From Smallanthus sonchifolius (taxonomy: Eukaryota > Streptophyta > Magnoliopsida > Asterales > Asteraceae), in assembly GCA_023525975.1 (NCBI GenBank), contig JAKNSE010000038.1, positions 62,001-126,000 on the forward strand: a DNA stretch of 64,000 bases, read 5' to 3'. The first letter of the stretch is position 1. Each line of letters opens with the position of its first letter. The position numbers and the translations under genes are program-made. Positions 38,101 through 50,485 of this stretch are shown piece by piece. Below the pieces are notes generated by a model. It saw nothing but the letters and a program-made list of their open reading frames with translations, had not been told where the DNA came from and did no database searches.

Positions 38101-41100
38101 AATCTGACATGTTTTATCTAGACCTGATTAAGGTAGAACATAACCTAACATTCATATTATGGGTTGAAACTAAAACCTGTAAGGTTGACTAAAACCATGG
38201 GTTAATTTCATCATACATTTGCGATAAATGAAAACTGCTAACATTAACGAAAAAACATGAAGAAACCCACCCTCCTATCTTAGGGTGTGTTTTGAAAGTG
38301 GTTTTGTGATGTTGAAATTTAAGATATAGATTTGAATTTTTAATAATTAGATAAGGCGATGCCTGAGGGTCACACAAATTCTGTTCTTTAAGCAAGTAAT
38401 AGATAAAATGACTAAAAATGACATTTTAGTGAATAAAATATATAAAAGGCTTTGTAAAATTGAAATAAAACTAAAAGTCGATCAAATTATGTTATAAAAT
38501 AAGGGCTAAAAAGGTAAATTTGGATGATCAATTTTGTTGCAGCTTGTGATTACAAAATTGATTGATTGGCTCATGTGTGTTATGTGACAGAGTGACGTAC
38601 GGGAGTAACGGTGTAGTACTCGTGTCACAACAACTTTATTCTGGGCTGACAAGGCTACATATGGGGCTCGCGGATGACAAAATGGGGTGGATTGTTGAAC
38701 TCATATAGCTTTTGTTTTTTCTTCGTTTATCGTTTGTAGTTTGATTCTGCATGTAGTATTAAGCTGACTCAATAACAATTTTCTTAATAAAAGCAAGACT
38801 GTTTTATCTTCAATGCGTTAGCTCATAATCTGACATGTTTATTCTAGACCTGATTAAGGTAGAACATAATCTAACATTCATATTATGGGTTGAAACTAAA
38901 ACCTGTAAGGTTGACTAAAACCATGGGTTAATTTCATCATACATTTGCGATAAATGAAAACTGCTAACATTAACGAAAAAACATGAAGAAACCCACCCTC
39001 CTATCTTAGGGTGTGTTTTGAAAGTGGTTTTGTGATGTTGAAATTTAAGATATAGATTTGAATTTTTAATAATTAGATAAGGCGATGCCTGAGGGTCACA
39101 CAAATTCTGTTCTTTAAGCAAGTAATAGATAAAATGACTAAAAATGACATTTTAGTGAATAAAATATATAAAAGGCTTTGTAAAATTGAAATAAAACTAA
39201 AAGTCGATCAAATTATGTTATAAAATAAGGGCTAAAAAGGTAAATTTGGATGATCAATTTTGTTGCAGCTTGTGATTACAAAATTGATTGATTGGCTCAT
39301 GTGTGTTATGTGACAGAGTGACGTACGGGAGTAACGGTGTAGTACTCGTGTCACAACAACTTTATTCTGGGCTGACAAGGCTACATATGGGGCTAGCGGA
39401 TGACAAAATGGGGTGGATTGTTGAACTCATATAGCTTTTGTTTTTTCTTCGTTTATCGTTTGTAGTTTGATTCTGCATGTAGTATTAAGCTGACTCAATA
39501 ACAATTTTCTTAATAAAAGCAAGACTGTTTTATCTTCAATGCGTTAGCTCATAATCTGACATGTTTTATCTAGACCTGATTAAGGTAGAACATAACCTAA
39601 CATTCATATTATGGGTTGAAACTAAAACCTGTAAGGTTGACTAAAACCATGGGTTAATTTCATCATACATTTGCGATAAATGAAAACTGCTAACATTAAC
39701 GAAAAAACATGAAGAAACCCACCCTCCTATCTTAGGGTGTGTTTTGAAAGTGGTTTTGTGATGTTGAAATTTAAGATATAGATTTGAATTTTTAATAATT
39801 AGATAAGGCGATGCCTGAGGGTCACACAAATTCTGTTCTTTAAGCAAGTAATAGATAAAATGACTAAAAATGACATTTTAGTGAATAAAATATATATAAA
39901 AGGCTTTGTAAAATTGAAATAAAACTAAAAGTCGATCAAATTATGTTATAAAATAAGGGCTAAAAAGGTAAATTTGGATGATCAATTTTGTTGCAGCTTG
40001 TGATTACAAAATTGATTGATTGGCTCATGTGTGTTATGTGACAGAGTGACGTACGGGAGTAACGGTGTAGTACTCGTGTCACAACAACTTTATTCTGGGC
40101 TGACAAGGCTACATATGGGGCTCGCGGATGAAAAAATGGGGTGGATTGTTGAACTCATATAGCTTTTGTTTTTTCTTCGTTTATCGTTTGTAGTTTGATT
40201 CTGCATGTAGTATTAAGCTGACTCAATAACAATTTTCTTAATAAAAGCAAGACTGTTTTATCTTCAATGCGTTAGCTCATAATCTGACATGTTTTATCTA
40301 GACCTGATTAAGGTAGAACATAACCTAACATTCATATTATGGGTTGAAACTAAAACCTGTAAGGTTGACTAAAACCATGGGTTAATTTCATCATACATTT
40401 GCGATAAATGAAAACTGCTAACATTAACGAAAAAACATGAAGAAACCCACCCTCCTATCTTAGGGTGTGTTTTGAAAGTGGTTTTGTGATGTTGAAATTT
40501 AAGATATAGATTTGAATTTTTAATAATTAGATAAGGCGATGCCTGAGGGTCACACAAATTCTGTTCTTTAAGCAAGTAATAGATAAAATGACTAAAAATG
40601 ACATTTTAGTGAATAAAATATATAAAAGGCTTTGTAAAATTGAAATAAAACTAAAAGTCGATCAAATTATGTTATAAAATAAGGGCTAAAAAGGTAAATT
40701 TGGATGATCAATTTTGTTGCAGCTTGTGATTACAAAATTGATTGATTGGCTCATGTGTGTTATGTGACAGAGTGACGTACGGGAGTAACGGTGTAGTACT
40801 CGTGTCACAACAACTTTATTCTGGGCTGACAAGGCTACATATGGGGCTCGCGGATGACAAAATGGGGTGGATTGTTGAACTCATATAGCTTTTGTTTTTT
40901 CTTCGTTTATCGTTTGTAGTTTGATTCTGCATGTAGTATTAAGCTGACTCAATAACAATTTTCTTAATAAAAGCAAGACTGTTTTATCTTCAATGCGTTA
41001 GCTCATAATCTGACATGTTTATTCTAGACCTGATTAAGGTAGAACATAATCTAACATTCATATTATGGGTTGAAACTAAAACCTGTAAGGTTGACTAAAA

Positions 41101-44100
41101 CCATGGGTTAATTTCATCATACATTTGCGATAAATGAAAACTGCTAACATTAACGAAAAAACATGAAGAAACCCACCCTCCTATCTTAGGGTGTGTTTTG
41201 AAAGTGGTTTTGTGATGTTGAAATTTAAGATATAGATTTGAATTTTTAATAATTAGATAAGGCGATGCCTGAGGGTCACACAAATTCTGTTCTTTAAGCA
41301 AGTAATAGATAAAATGACTAAAAATGACATTTTAGTGAATAAAATATATAAAAGGCTTTGTAAAATTGAAATAAAACTAAAAGTCGATCAAATTATGTTA
41401 TAAAATAAGGGCTAAAAAGGTAAATTTGGATGATCAATTTTGTTGCAGCTTGTGATTACAAAATTGATTGATTGGCTCATGTGTGTTATGTGACAGAGTG
41501 ACGTACGGGAGTAACGGTGTAGTACTCGTGTCACAACAACTTTATTCTGGGCTGACAAGGCTACATATGGGGCTAGCGGATGACAAAATGGGGTGGATTG
41601 TTGAACTCATATAGCTTTTGTTTTTTCTTCGTTTATCGTTTGTAGTTTGATTCTGCATGTAGTATTAAGCTGACCCAATAACAATTTTCTTAATAAAAGC
41701 AAGACTGTTTTATCTTCAATGCGTTAGCTCATAATCTGACATGTTTTATCTAGACCTGATTAAGGTAGAACATAACCTAACATTCATATTATGGGTTGAA
41801 ACTAAAACCTGTAAGGTTGACTAAAACCATGGGTTAATTTCATCATACATTTGCGATAAATGAAAACTGCTAACATTAACGAAAAAACATGAAGAAACCC
41901 ACCCTCCTATCTTAGGGTGTGTTTTGAAAGTGGTTTTGTGATGTTGAAATTTAAGATATAGATTTGAATTTTTAATAATTAGATAAGGCGATGCCTGAGG
42001 GTCACACAAATTCTGTTCTTTAAGCAAGTAATAGATAAAATGACTAAAAATGACATTTTAGTGAATAAAATATATAAAAGGCTTTGTAAAATTGAAATAA
42101 AACTAAAAGTCGATCAAATTATGTTATAAAATAAGGGCTAAAAAGGTAAATTTGGATGATCAATTTTGTTGCAGCTTGTGATTACAAAATTGATTGATTG
42201 GCTCATGTGTGTTATGTGACAGAGTGACGTACGGGAGTAACGGTGTAGTACTCGTGTCACAACAACTTTATTCTGGGCTGACAAGGCTACATATGGGGCT
42301 CGCGGATGACAAAATGGGGTGGATTGTTGAACTCATATAGCTTTTGTTTTTTCTTCGTTTATCGTTTGTAGTTTGATTCTGCATGTAGTATTAAGCTGAC
42401 TCAATAACAATTTTCTTAATAAAAGCAAGACTGTTTTATCTTCAATGCGTTAGCTCATAATCTGACATGTTTTATCTAGACCTGATTAAGGTAGAACATA
42501 ACCTAACATTCATATTATGGGTTGAAACTAAAACCTGTAAGGTTGACAAAAACCATGGGTTAATTTCATCATACATTTGCGATAAATGAAAACTGCTAAC
42601 ATTAACGAAAAAACATGAAGAAACCCACCCTCCTATCTTAGGGTGTGTTTTGAAAGTGGTTTTGTGATGTTGAAATTTAAGATATAGATTTGAATTTTTA
42701 ATAATTAGATAAGGCGATGCCTGAGGGTCACACAAATTCTGTTCTTTAAGCAAGTAATAGATAAAATGACTAAAAATGACATTTTAGTGAATAAAATATA
42801 TAAAAGGCTTTGTAAAATTGAAATAAAACTAAAAGTCGATCAAATTATGTTATAAAATAAGGGCTAAAAAGGTAAATTTGGATGATCAATTTTGTTGCAG
42901 CTTGTGATTACAAAATTGATTGATTGGCTCATGTGTGTTATGTGACAGAGTGACGTACGGGAGTAACGGTGTAGTACTCGTGTCACAACAACTTTATTCT
43001 GGGCTGACAAGGCTACATATGGGGCTCGCGGATGACAAAATGGGGTGGATTGTTGAACTCATATAGCTTTTGTTTTTTCTTCGTTTATCGTTTGTAGTTT
43101 GATTCTGCATGTAGTATTAAGCTGACTCAATAACAATTTTCTTAATAAAAGCAAGACTGTTTTATCTTCAATGCGTCATAATCTGACATGTTTTATCTAG
43201 ACCTGATTAAGGTAGAACATAACCTAACATTCATATTATGGGTTGAAACTAAAACCTGTAAGGTTGACTAAAACCATGGGTTAATTTCATCATACATTTG
43301 CGATAAATGAAAACTGCTAACATTAACGAAAAAACATGAAGAAACCCACCCTCCTATCTTAGGGTGTGTTTTGAAAGTGGTTTTGTGATGTTGAAATTTA
43401 AGATATAGATTTGAATTTTTAATAATTAGATAAGGCGATGCCTGAGGGTCACACAAATTCTGTTCTTTAAGCAAGTAATAGATAAAATGACTAAAAATGA
43501 CATTTTAGTGAATAAAATATATAAAAGGCTTTGTAAAATTGAAATAAAACTAAAAGTCGATCAAATTATGTTATAAAATAAGGGCTAAAAAGGTAAATTT
43601 GGATGATCAATTTTGTTGCAGCTTGTGATTACAAAATTGATTGATTGGCTCATGTGTGTTATGTGACAGAGTGACGTACGGGAGTAACGGTGTAGTACTC
43701 GTGTCACAACAACTTTATTCTGGGCTGACAAGGCTACATATGGGGCTCGCGGATGACAAAATGGGGTGGATTGTTGAACTCATATAGCTTTTGTTTTTTC
43801 TTCGTTTATCGTTTGTAGTTTGATTCTGCATGTAGTATTAAGCTGACTCAATAACAATTTTCTTAATAAAAGCAAGACTGTTTTATCTTCAATGCGTTAG
43901 CTCATAATCTGACATGTTTTATCTAGACCTGATTAAGGTAGAACATAACCTAACATTCATATTATGGGTTGAAACTAAAACCTGTAAGGTTGACAAAAAC
44001 CATGGGTTAATTTCATCATACATTTGCGATAAATGAAAACTGCTAACATTAACGAAAAAACATGAAGAAACCCACCCTCCTATCTTAGGGTGTGTTTTGA

Positions 44101-47100
44101 AAGTGGTTTTGTGATGTTGAAATTTAAGATATAGATTTGAATTTTTAATAATTAGATAAGGCGATGCCTGAGGGTCACACAAATTCTGTTCTTTAAGCAA
44201 GTAATAGATAAAATGACTAAAAATGACATTTTAGTGAATAAAATATATAAAAGGCTTTGTAAAATTGAAATAAAACTAAAAGTCGATCAAATTATGTTAT
44301 AAAATAAGGGCTAAAAAGGTAAATTTGGATGATCAATTTTGTTGCAGCTTGTGATTACAAAATTGATTGATTGGCTCATGTGTGTTATGTGACAGAGTGA
44401 CGTACGGGAGTAACGGTGTAGTACTCGTGTCACAACAACTTTATTCTGGGCTGACAAGGCTACATATGGGGCTCGCGGATGACAAAATGGGGTGGATTGT
44501 TGAACTCATATAGCTTTTGTTTTTTCTTCGTTTATCGTTTGTAGTTTGATTCTGCATGTAGTATTAAGCTGACTCAATAACAATTTTCTTAATAAAAGCA
44601 AGACTGTTTTATCTTCAATGCGTCATAATCTGACATGTTTTATCTAGACCTGATTAAGGTAGAACATAACCTAACATTCATATTATGGGTTGAAACTAAA
44701 ACCTGTAAGGTTGACTAAAACCATGGGTTAATTTCATCATACATTTGCGATAAATGAAAACTGCTAACATTAACGAAAAAACATGAAGAAACCCACCCTC
44801 CTATCTTAGGGTGTGTTTTGAAAGTGGTTTTGTGATGTTGAAATTTAAGATATAGATTTGAATTTTTAATAATTAGATAAGGCGATGCCTGAGGGTCACA
44901 CAAATTCTGTTCTTTAAGCAAGTAATAGATAAAATGACTAAAAATGACATTTTAGTGAATAAAATATATAAAAGGCTTTGTAAAATTGAAATAAAACTAA
45001 AAGTCGATCAAATTATGTTATAAAATAAGGGCTAAAAAGGTAAATTTGGATGATCAATTTTGTTGCAGCTTGTGATTACAAAATTGATTGATTGGCTCAT
45101 GTGTGTTATGTGACAGAGTGACGTACGGGAGTAACGGTGTAGTACTCGTGTCACAACAACTTTATTCTGGGCTGACAAGGCTACATATGGGGCTCGCGGA
45201 TGACAAAATGGGGTGGATTGTTGAACTCATATAGCTTTTGTTTTTTCTTCGTTTATCGTTTGTAGTTTGATTCTGCATGTAGTATTAAGCTGACTCAATA
45301 ACAATTTTCTTAATAAAAGCAAGACTGTTTTATCTTCAATGCGTCATAATCTGACATGTTTTATCTAGACCTGATTAAGGTAGAACATAACCTAACATTC
45401 ATATTATGGGTTGAAACTAAAACCTGTAAGGTTGACTAAAACCATGGGTTAATTTCATCATACATTTGCGATAAATGAAAACTGCTAACATTAACGAAAA
45501 AACATGAAGAAACCCACCCTCCTATCTTAGGGTGTGTTTTGAAAGTGGTTTTGTGATGTTGAAATTTAAGATATAGATTTGAATTTTTAATAATTAGATA
45601 AGGCGATGCCTGAGGGTCACACAAATTCTGTTCTTTAAGCAAGTAATAGATAAAATGACTAAAAATGACATTTTAGTGAATAAAATATATAAAAGGCTTT
45701 GTAAAATTGAAATAAAACTAAAAGTCGATCAAATTATGTTATAAAATAAGGGCTAAAAAGGTAAATTTGGATGATCAATTTTGTTGCAGCTTGTGATTAC
45801 AAAATTGATTGATTGGCTCATGTGTGTTATGTGACAGAGTGACGTACGGGAGTAACGGTGTAGTACTCGTGTCACAACAACTTTATTCTGGGCTGACAAG
45901 GCTACATATGGGGCTCGCGGATGACAAAATGGGGTGGATTGTTGAACTCATATAGCTTTTGTTTTTTCTTCGTTTATCGTTTGTAGTTTGATTCTGCATG
46001 TAGTATTAAGCTGACTCAATAACAATTTTCTTAATAAAAGCAAGACTGTTTTATCTTCAATGCGTTAGCTCATAATCTGACATGTTTTATCTAGACCTGA
46101 TTAAGGTAGAACATAACCTAACATTCATATTATGGGTTGAAACTAAAACCTGTAAGGTTGACAAAAACCATGGGTTAATTTCATCATACATTTGCGATAA
46201 ATGAAAACTGCTAACATTAACGAAAAAACATGAAGAAACCCACCCTCCTATCTTAGGGTGTGTTTTGAAAGTGGTTTTGTGATGTTGAAATTTAAGATAT
46301 AGATTTGAATTTTTAATAATTAGATAAGGCGATGCCTGAGGGTCACACAAATTCTGTTCTTTAAGCAAGTAATAGATAAAATGACTAAAAATGACATTTT
46401 AGTGAATAAAATATATAAAAGGCTTTGTAAAATTGAAATAAAACTAAAAGTCGATCAAATTATGTTATAAAATAAGGGCTAAAAAGGTAAATTTGGATGA
46501 TCAATTTTGTTGCAGCTTGTGATTACAAAATTGATTGATTGGCTCATGTGTGTTATGTGACAGAGTGACGTACGGGAGTAACGGTGTAGTACTCGTGTCA
46601 CAACAACTTTATTCTGGGCTGACAAGGCTACATATGGGGCTCGCGGATGACAAAATGGGGTGGATTGTTGAACTCATATAGCTTTTGTTTTTTCTTCGTT
46701 TATCGTTTGTAGTTTGATTCTGCATGTAGTATTAAGCTGACTCAATAACAATTTTCTTAATAAAAGCAAGACTGTTTTATCTTCAATGCGTTAGCTCATA
46801 ATCTGACATGTTTTATCTAGACCTGATTAAGGTAGAACATAACCTAACATTCATATTATGGGTTGAAACTAAAACCTGTAAGGTTGACAAAAACCATGGG
46901 TTAATTTCATCATACATTTGCGATAAATGAAAACTGCTAACATTAACGAAAAAACATGAAGAAACCCACCCTCCTATCTTAGGGTGTGTTTTGAAAGTGG
47001 TTTTGTGATGTTGAAATTTAAGATATAGATTTGAATTTTTAATAATTAGATAAGGCGATGCCTGAGGGTCACACAAATTCTGTTCTTTAAGCAAGTAATA

Positions 47101-47684
47101 GATAAAATGACTAAAAATGACATTTTAGTGAATAAAATATATAAAAGGCTTTGTAAAATTGAAATAAAACTAAAAGTCGATCAAATTATGTTATAAAATA
47201 AGGGCTAAAAAGGTAAATTTGGATGATCAATTTTGTTGCAGCTTGTGATTACAAAATTGATTGATTGGCTCATGTGTGTTATGTGACAGAGTGACGTACG
47301 GGAGTAACGGTGTAGTACTCGTGTCACAACAACTTTATTCTGGGCTGACAAGGCTACATATGGGGCTCGCGGATGACAAAATGGGGTGGATTGTTGAACT
47401 CATATAGCTTTTGTTTTTTCTTCGTTTATCGTTTGTAGTTTATTCTGCATGTAGTATTAAGCTGACTCAATAACAATTTTCTTAATAAAAGCAAGACTGT
47501 TTTATCTTCAATGCGTTAGCTCATAATCTGACATGTTTTATCTAGACCTGATTAAGGTAGAACATAACCTAACATTCATATTATGGGTTGAAACTAAAAC
47601 CTGTAAGGTTGACTAAAACCATGGGTTAATTTCATCATACATTTGCGATAAATGAAAACTGCTAACATTAACGAAAAAACATGA
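17189..47684. repeat. Satellite array: 42 head-to-tail units of about 726 bp
   Basis: The unit begins AGAAACCCACCCTCC and ends ACGAAAAAACATGA. Unit starts are 17189, 17915, 18641, 19367 and so on to the last at 46960. 30,496 bases divide into 42 full units with no spacer or inversion. Lengths are 726 (most), 728 (an extra TA in a TATATA tract, for example most of units 17-22), 725 (one G lost in units 7 and 13; one base lost in unit 42) and 721 (TTAGC lost in units 36, 38 and 39). By eye, units differ by only a few bases. The unit is AT-rich with no convincing gene. A 68-codon minus-strand frame repeats only because the unit does. The last 60 bases of each unit resemble Helitron helicase sequence (SSYIC..., KLLTLTK). 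Confidence 0.97.
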
Positions 47685-48562
47685 GGCTAAGCGTAGGAAA
47701 TCAGACATCTGATACGGAACGCGCAAATATTTTTGCAAAATGGCTTTTGGATATTGAAGAGGAAAATGTTGGTCGTATTAATGATGGTGAAGCAACATTT
47801 GATATACTTGATGATCTTCTAATTAACGACTCATGCGATCCTATATCAAGTTTAATAAACTTTGTTTATCCATTCAATCTCCAAAACTACAAAAACAAAT
47901 AATTCTTTTCAAAAAGAGCTATCTTTGCACCAAAAATTGAGGTTGTTCACGAAATTAATGATCATTTACTATCACTTTTTTCTGACGATGAAAAATAGTA
48001 CCTTAGCTCAGATAAAATTTGTCAAATGGAACATTTTAATGATCCGTTACAAGAAAATTTATACTCACCTGACGTTCTTAATGAGCTTAAATATCAGGAT
48101 TGTCAAATCATAGGTTAGTGTGAAAGTTGGTGTTCTGGTAATGCTACTACGAAACATTGACCAACAAAATGGATTGTGTAATGGTATTAGGCTACATGTC
48201 ATATCACTTGGTAAATGTGTTATAGAAGCCGAGATAATCTATGGAAGTAATATTGGTACTCGAGCATTTATTACAAGAATTAATCTGATACCGTCAGATA
48301 AAAAGATCCATTTGAAGTTCCAGAGAAGAGAATTTCACTATCGGTATGTTTTGCAATGCCGATTAATAAAAGCCAAGGACAATAATTAGCGAGAGTTGCT
48401 TTGTATTTAAAAGAACCGGTTTTCACCAACAGACAATTGTATGTGGCGCTGTAAAAAGTAAATAGTATAGACGGAGTAAAATTACTAATACTGGAAAGAG
48501 ATGGTAAAGTTAATAATCAGAAAACAAATGATAGATATGAGAAAATATTTAGAGATTTATGA
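47615..48562 (+). pseudogene. Helitron / PIF1-like helicase C-terminal remnant
   Basis: Helitron-type PIF1 helicase motifs appear in order: SSYIC and KLLTLTK inside the last array unit, MRLS.. then ERANIFAKWLLDIEEENVGRI at 47681-47790, FAPKIEVVHEINDHLLSLF near 47925, NLYSPDVLNELKYQDCQIIG at 48056, then a 48120-48389 block (VMLLRNIDQQNGLCNGIRL, VIEAEIIYGS, ITRINLIPSD), and PINKSQGQ, LARVALYLKEPVFTNRQLYVAL and a KIFRDL end at 48560. A one-base slip lies at the array junction and several stops and frameshifts follow, so it is dead. Walker A and B and the Rep nuclease are missing. In intact elements this enzyme unwinds DNA during rolling-circle transposition. Orientation predicts the element's 3' end to the right. 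Confidence 0.85.
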
Positions 48563-48958
48563 AAATATATTTAATTTTGTAAATGTTATTGTAATTTCAT
48601 TTTTTTCGGTATGTAAATTAAAATTTTAGTTTATTTATGAAATTGTATAGAGTTTTATCAACACCTAGAATGGTACTGTATATATGGTTTAAACCTAATT
48701 AGCTTCAAATCAGCCGTCACTTTTTCATCTCCTCACCATCACAATCCGGGTATTATCTGCAAGATCACACAAAATTTTCAGTCCGCAAGATCATTCTCTT
48801 TCCAATCTGGGTAACCACTTCTGGTTTTAGTGTCTGTATTTAATTGTGGTTTAGCTATATTTACTCATGATAAACTAATTTTAACTGTAATTATTTGATG
48901 GAAACAAGATCACCCGGCTTGCGAACTCACTGCTAATTATTACTGCAACTGGTATACA
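48563..48958 (+). other. Leader region of the PPR gene
   Basis: AT-rich to 48700, then a pyrimidine-rich stretch (TTTTTCATCTCCTCACC) that would suit a 5' UTR. A 22-base phrase around ACTGCTAATTATTACTG occurs both just before the ATG (about 48929) and inside the first codons (about 48979). No TATA box can be fixed. Confidence 0.4.
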
Positions 48959-50485
48959 ATGGTTTATAAAAATTATGTAACTGCTAATTATTACTGTAAC
49001 TTGTTCAGATTTTGTTTGTCATTTGGTTTTTCTTCTACTGCACATAAGGTGTTTGATAAAAGTCCCCAAAGACATGGTCACGAAGCCGTGGCATCTTTTG
49101 TCCAGGGAAACGTGTTAGGCAAGAAACCCACAAAGTATGAACTTTGTTCTGCTCTTAATTGCTGTGCCAAGACACTGAACTCACACCTTGGTTCCCAGAT
49201 CCATGGAAAGATAGTTCATTCAGGTTTTGACCAGAATTTGTATATAAATAGCTCGTTAGTGAACGTCTACACCAAATGTGGTTCGATGGGTGACGCGATG
49301 AAGGTGTTCAATGGAATGGAAGTACATGATGAAGTGTCATGGACTTCTATGATATGTGGGCTTTCACAAAATGGGCAGGGTGGAGAAGCCCTTTGTTTGT
49401 TTAAAGAAATGATGACGACACTAGTTAGGCCGAATTGTGTCACTTATGTTAGTGTTATTAGCGCGTGTACAGAGCAAGAATCGGTGTTTAGATGTGGTGA
49501 GTTGCTCGATGCTCATGTTATAATGCTGGGACATGAAAGCAACAGCTTTGTGGTGAGTTCTCTTATTGATTATTATTCGAAATGTGGAAGGATGGATAAG
49601 GTTGTCATGTTATTTGGATCATGCTTGGCAAGTGATGATGTTGTTTTGAACACTATGATCTCAGCGTACACTCGTAATCAACAAGGCGAAGAAGCACTCA
49701 AAATTTTTGTGAAAATGCATGATGCAAATGCGAGTCTTAGTGAACATACTTTGACCAGCGTGTTGGATGCTTGTGGGGCCTTGGCGGTTCTCCAAATGGG
49801 AAAACAGGTACATGGTTTGGTAACGAAAATGGGTTCAGATCAAAACACGTTTGTGGTTGGTGCTTTGATTAACATGTACTCAAAATGTGGTGATATTGAT
49901 GAAGCTTGTCATGTTTTTGACCAGGCAGGGTACAAAAACAACATATTATGGACTTCACTGATCACCGCGTATGCGCAGAGTGGTAGAGGTCCGGATGCTT
50001 TGAGAATCTTTGATCATTTAGTGATGGAAAAAAGATTCTACCCAGATCATGTATGTTTTACGGTTGTGTTGACTGCTTGCAACCACTCTGGACTACTTGA
50101 CAAGGGTATTAGTTATTTCAAGAAGATGACATCAGATTATAATTTAGCTCCTGAAATCGATCAATATGCTTGCTTGATCGATCTTTATGCAAGAAAAGGC
50201 GATCTTAACAGCGCGAAAAAGGTGATGGAGGAGATGCCATTTGATGCAAATGCAGTGATGTGGAGTTCTTTCTTGAGTTCTTGTAAAGAGTATGGGAATG
50301 TAGAGCTTGGGAGAGAGGCTGCTTATAAGCTATTTGAACTTGAACCGCATAGCCCTGTACCTTATTTGATTTTAGCAGATTTATATGCTGGTGCTGGTTT
50401 ATGGGATGGAGTGAAAAACATAAGGAAATTAATGAATGAAAATGGAGTAAGAAAATCTTTAGCAGGCTGGAGTTGTGTTGGTTGA
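48959..50485 (+). CDS. PLS-type pentatricopeptide repeat protein, E subgroup
   Basis: A 508-residue intronless protein. PPR proteins of this class bind organelle RNA and guide C-to-U editing or processing in mitochondria or plastids. Repeats are clear from residue about 60 on: LGSQIHGKIVHSGF (78-90), LVNVYTKCGSMGDAMKVFNGM (100-120), VSWTSMICGLSQNG (127-139), SLIDYYSKCG (201-210), GKQVHGLVTKMG (281-292), ALINMYSKCGDIDEACHVFD (302-321), WTSLITAYAQSG (331-342), then an E-type end (MWSSFLSSCKEYGN..GREAAYKLFELEPH.., about 434-508) finishing in GWSCVG. There is no DYW deaminase domain. The first 35 residues are not a clean transit peptide and the first repeats look short, so the N-terminus may be truncated. 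The target RNA cannot be read. Confidence 0.85.
   Translation: MVYKNYVTANYYCNLFRFCLSFGFSSTAHKVFDKSPQRHGHEAVASFVQGNVLGKKPTKYELCSALNCCAKTLNSHLGSQIHGKIVHSGFDQNLYINSSLVNVYTKCGSMGDAMKVFNGMEVHDEVSWTSMICGLSQNGQGGEALCLFKEMMTTLVRPNCVTYVSVISACTEQESVFRCGELLDAHVIMLGHESNSFVVSSLIDYYSKCGRMDKVVMLFGSCLASDDVVLNTMISAYTRNQQGEEALKIFVKMHDANASLSEHTLTSVLDACGALAVLQMGKQVHGLVTKMGSDQNTFVVGALINMYSKCGDIDEACHVFDQAGYKNNILWTSLITAYAQSGRGPDALRIFDHLVMEKRFYPDHVCFTVVLTACNHSGLLDKGISYFKKMTSDYNLAPEIDQYACLIDLYARKGDLNSAKKVMEEMPFDANAVMWSSFLSSCKEYGNVELGREAAYKLFELEPHSPVPYLILADLYAGAGLWDGVKNIRKLMNENGVRKSLAGWSCVG

Noticed and set aside
17843..47094. A 68- or 93-codon minus-strand frame repeated in almost every satellite unit
   Set aside because: It spans the joint between two units and is conserved only because the DNA is. 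It lacks a family match, and the longer form depends on one T-to-A change (TAG lost). There is no evidence of selection on protein.
17189..47684. CRISPR-like or phage-type repeat array
   Set aside because: There are no spacers between units, units are 726 bases long, and the window is plant DNA.
17189..47684. Centromeric satellite
   Set aside because: The length is unusual for a centromeric monomer, the array is only 42 units with gene-like DNA on both sides, and no centromeric retroelement is seen. Only genome-wide copy number or CENH3 mapping could support it.
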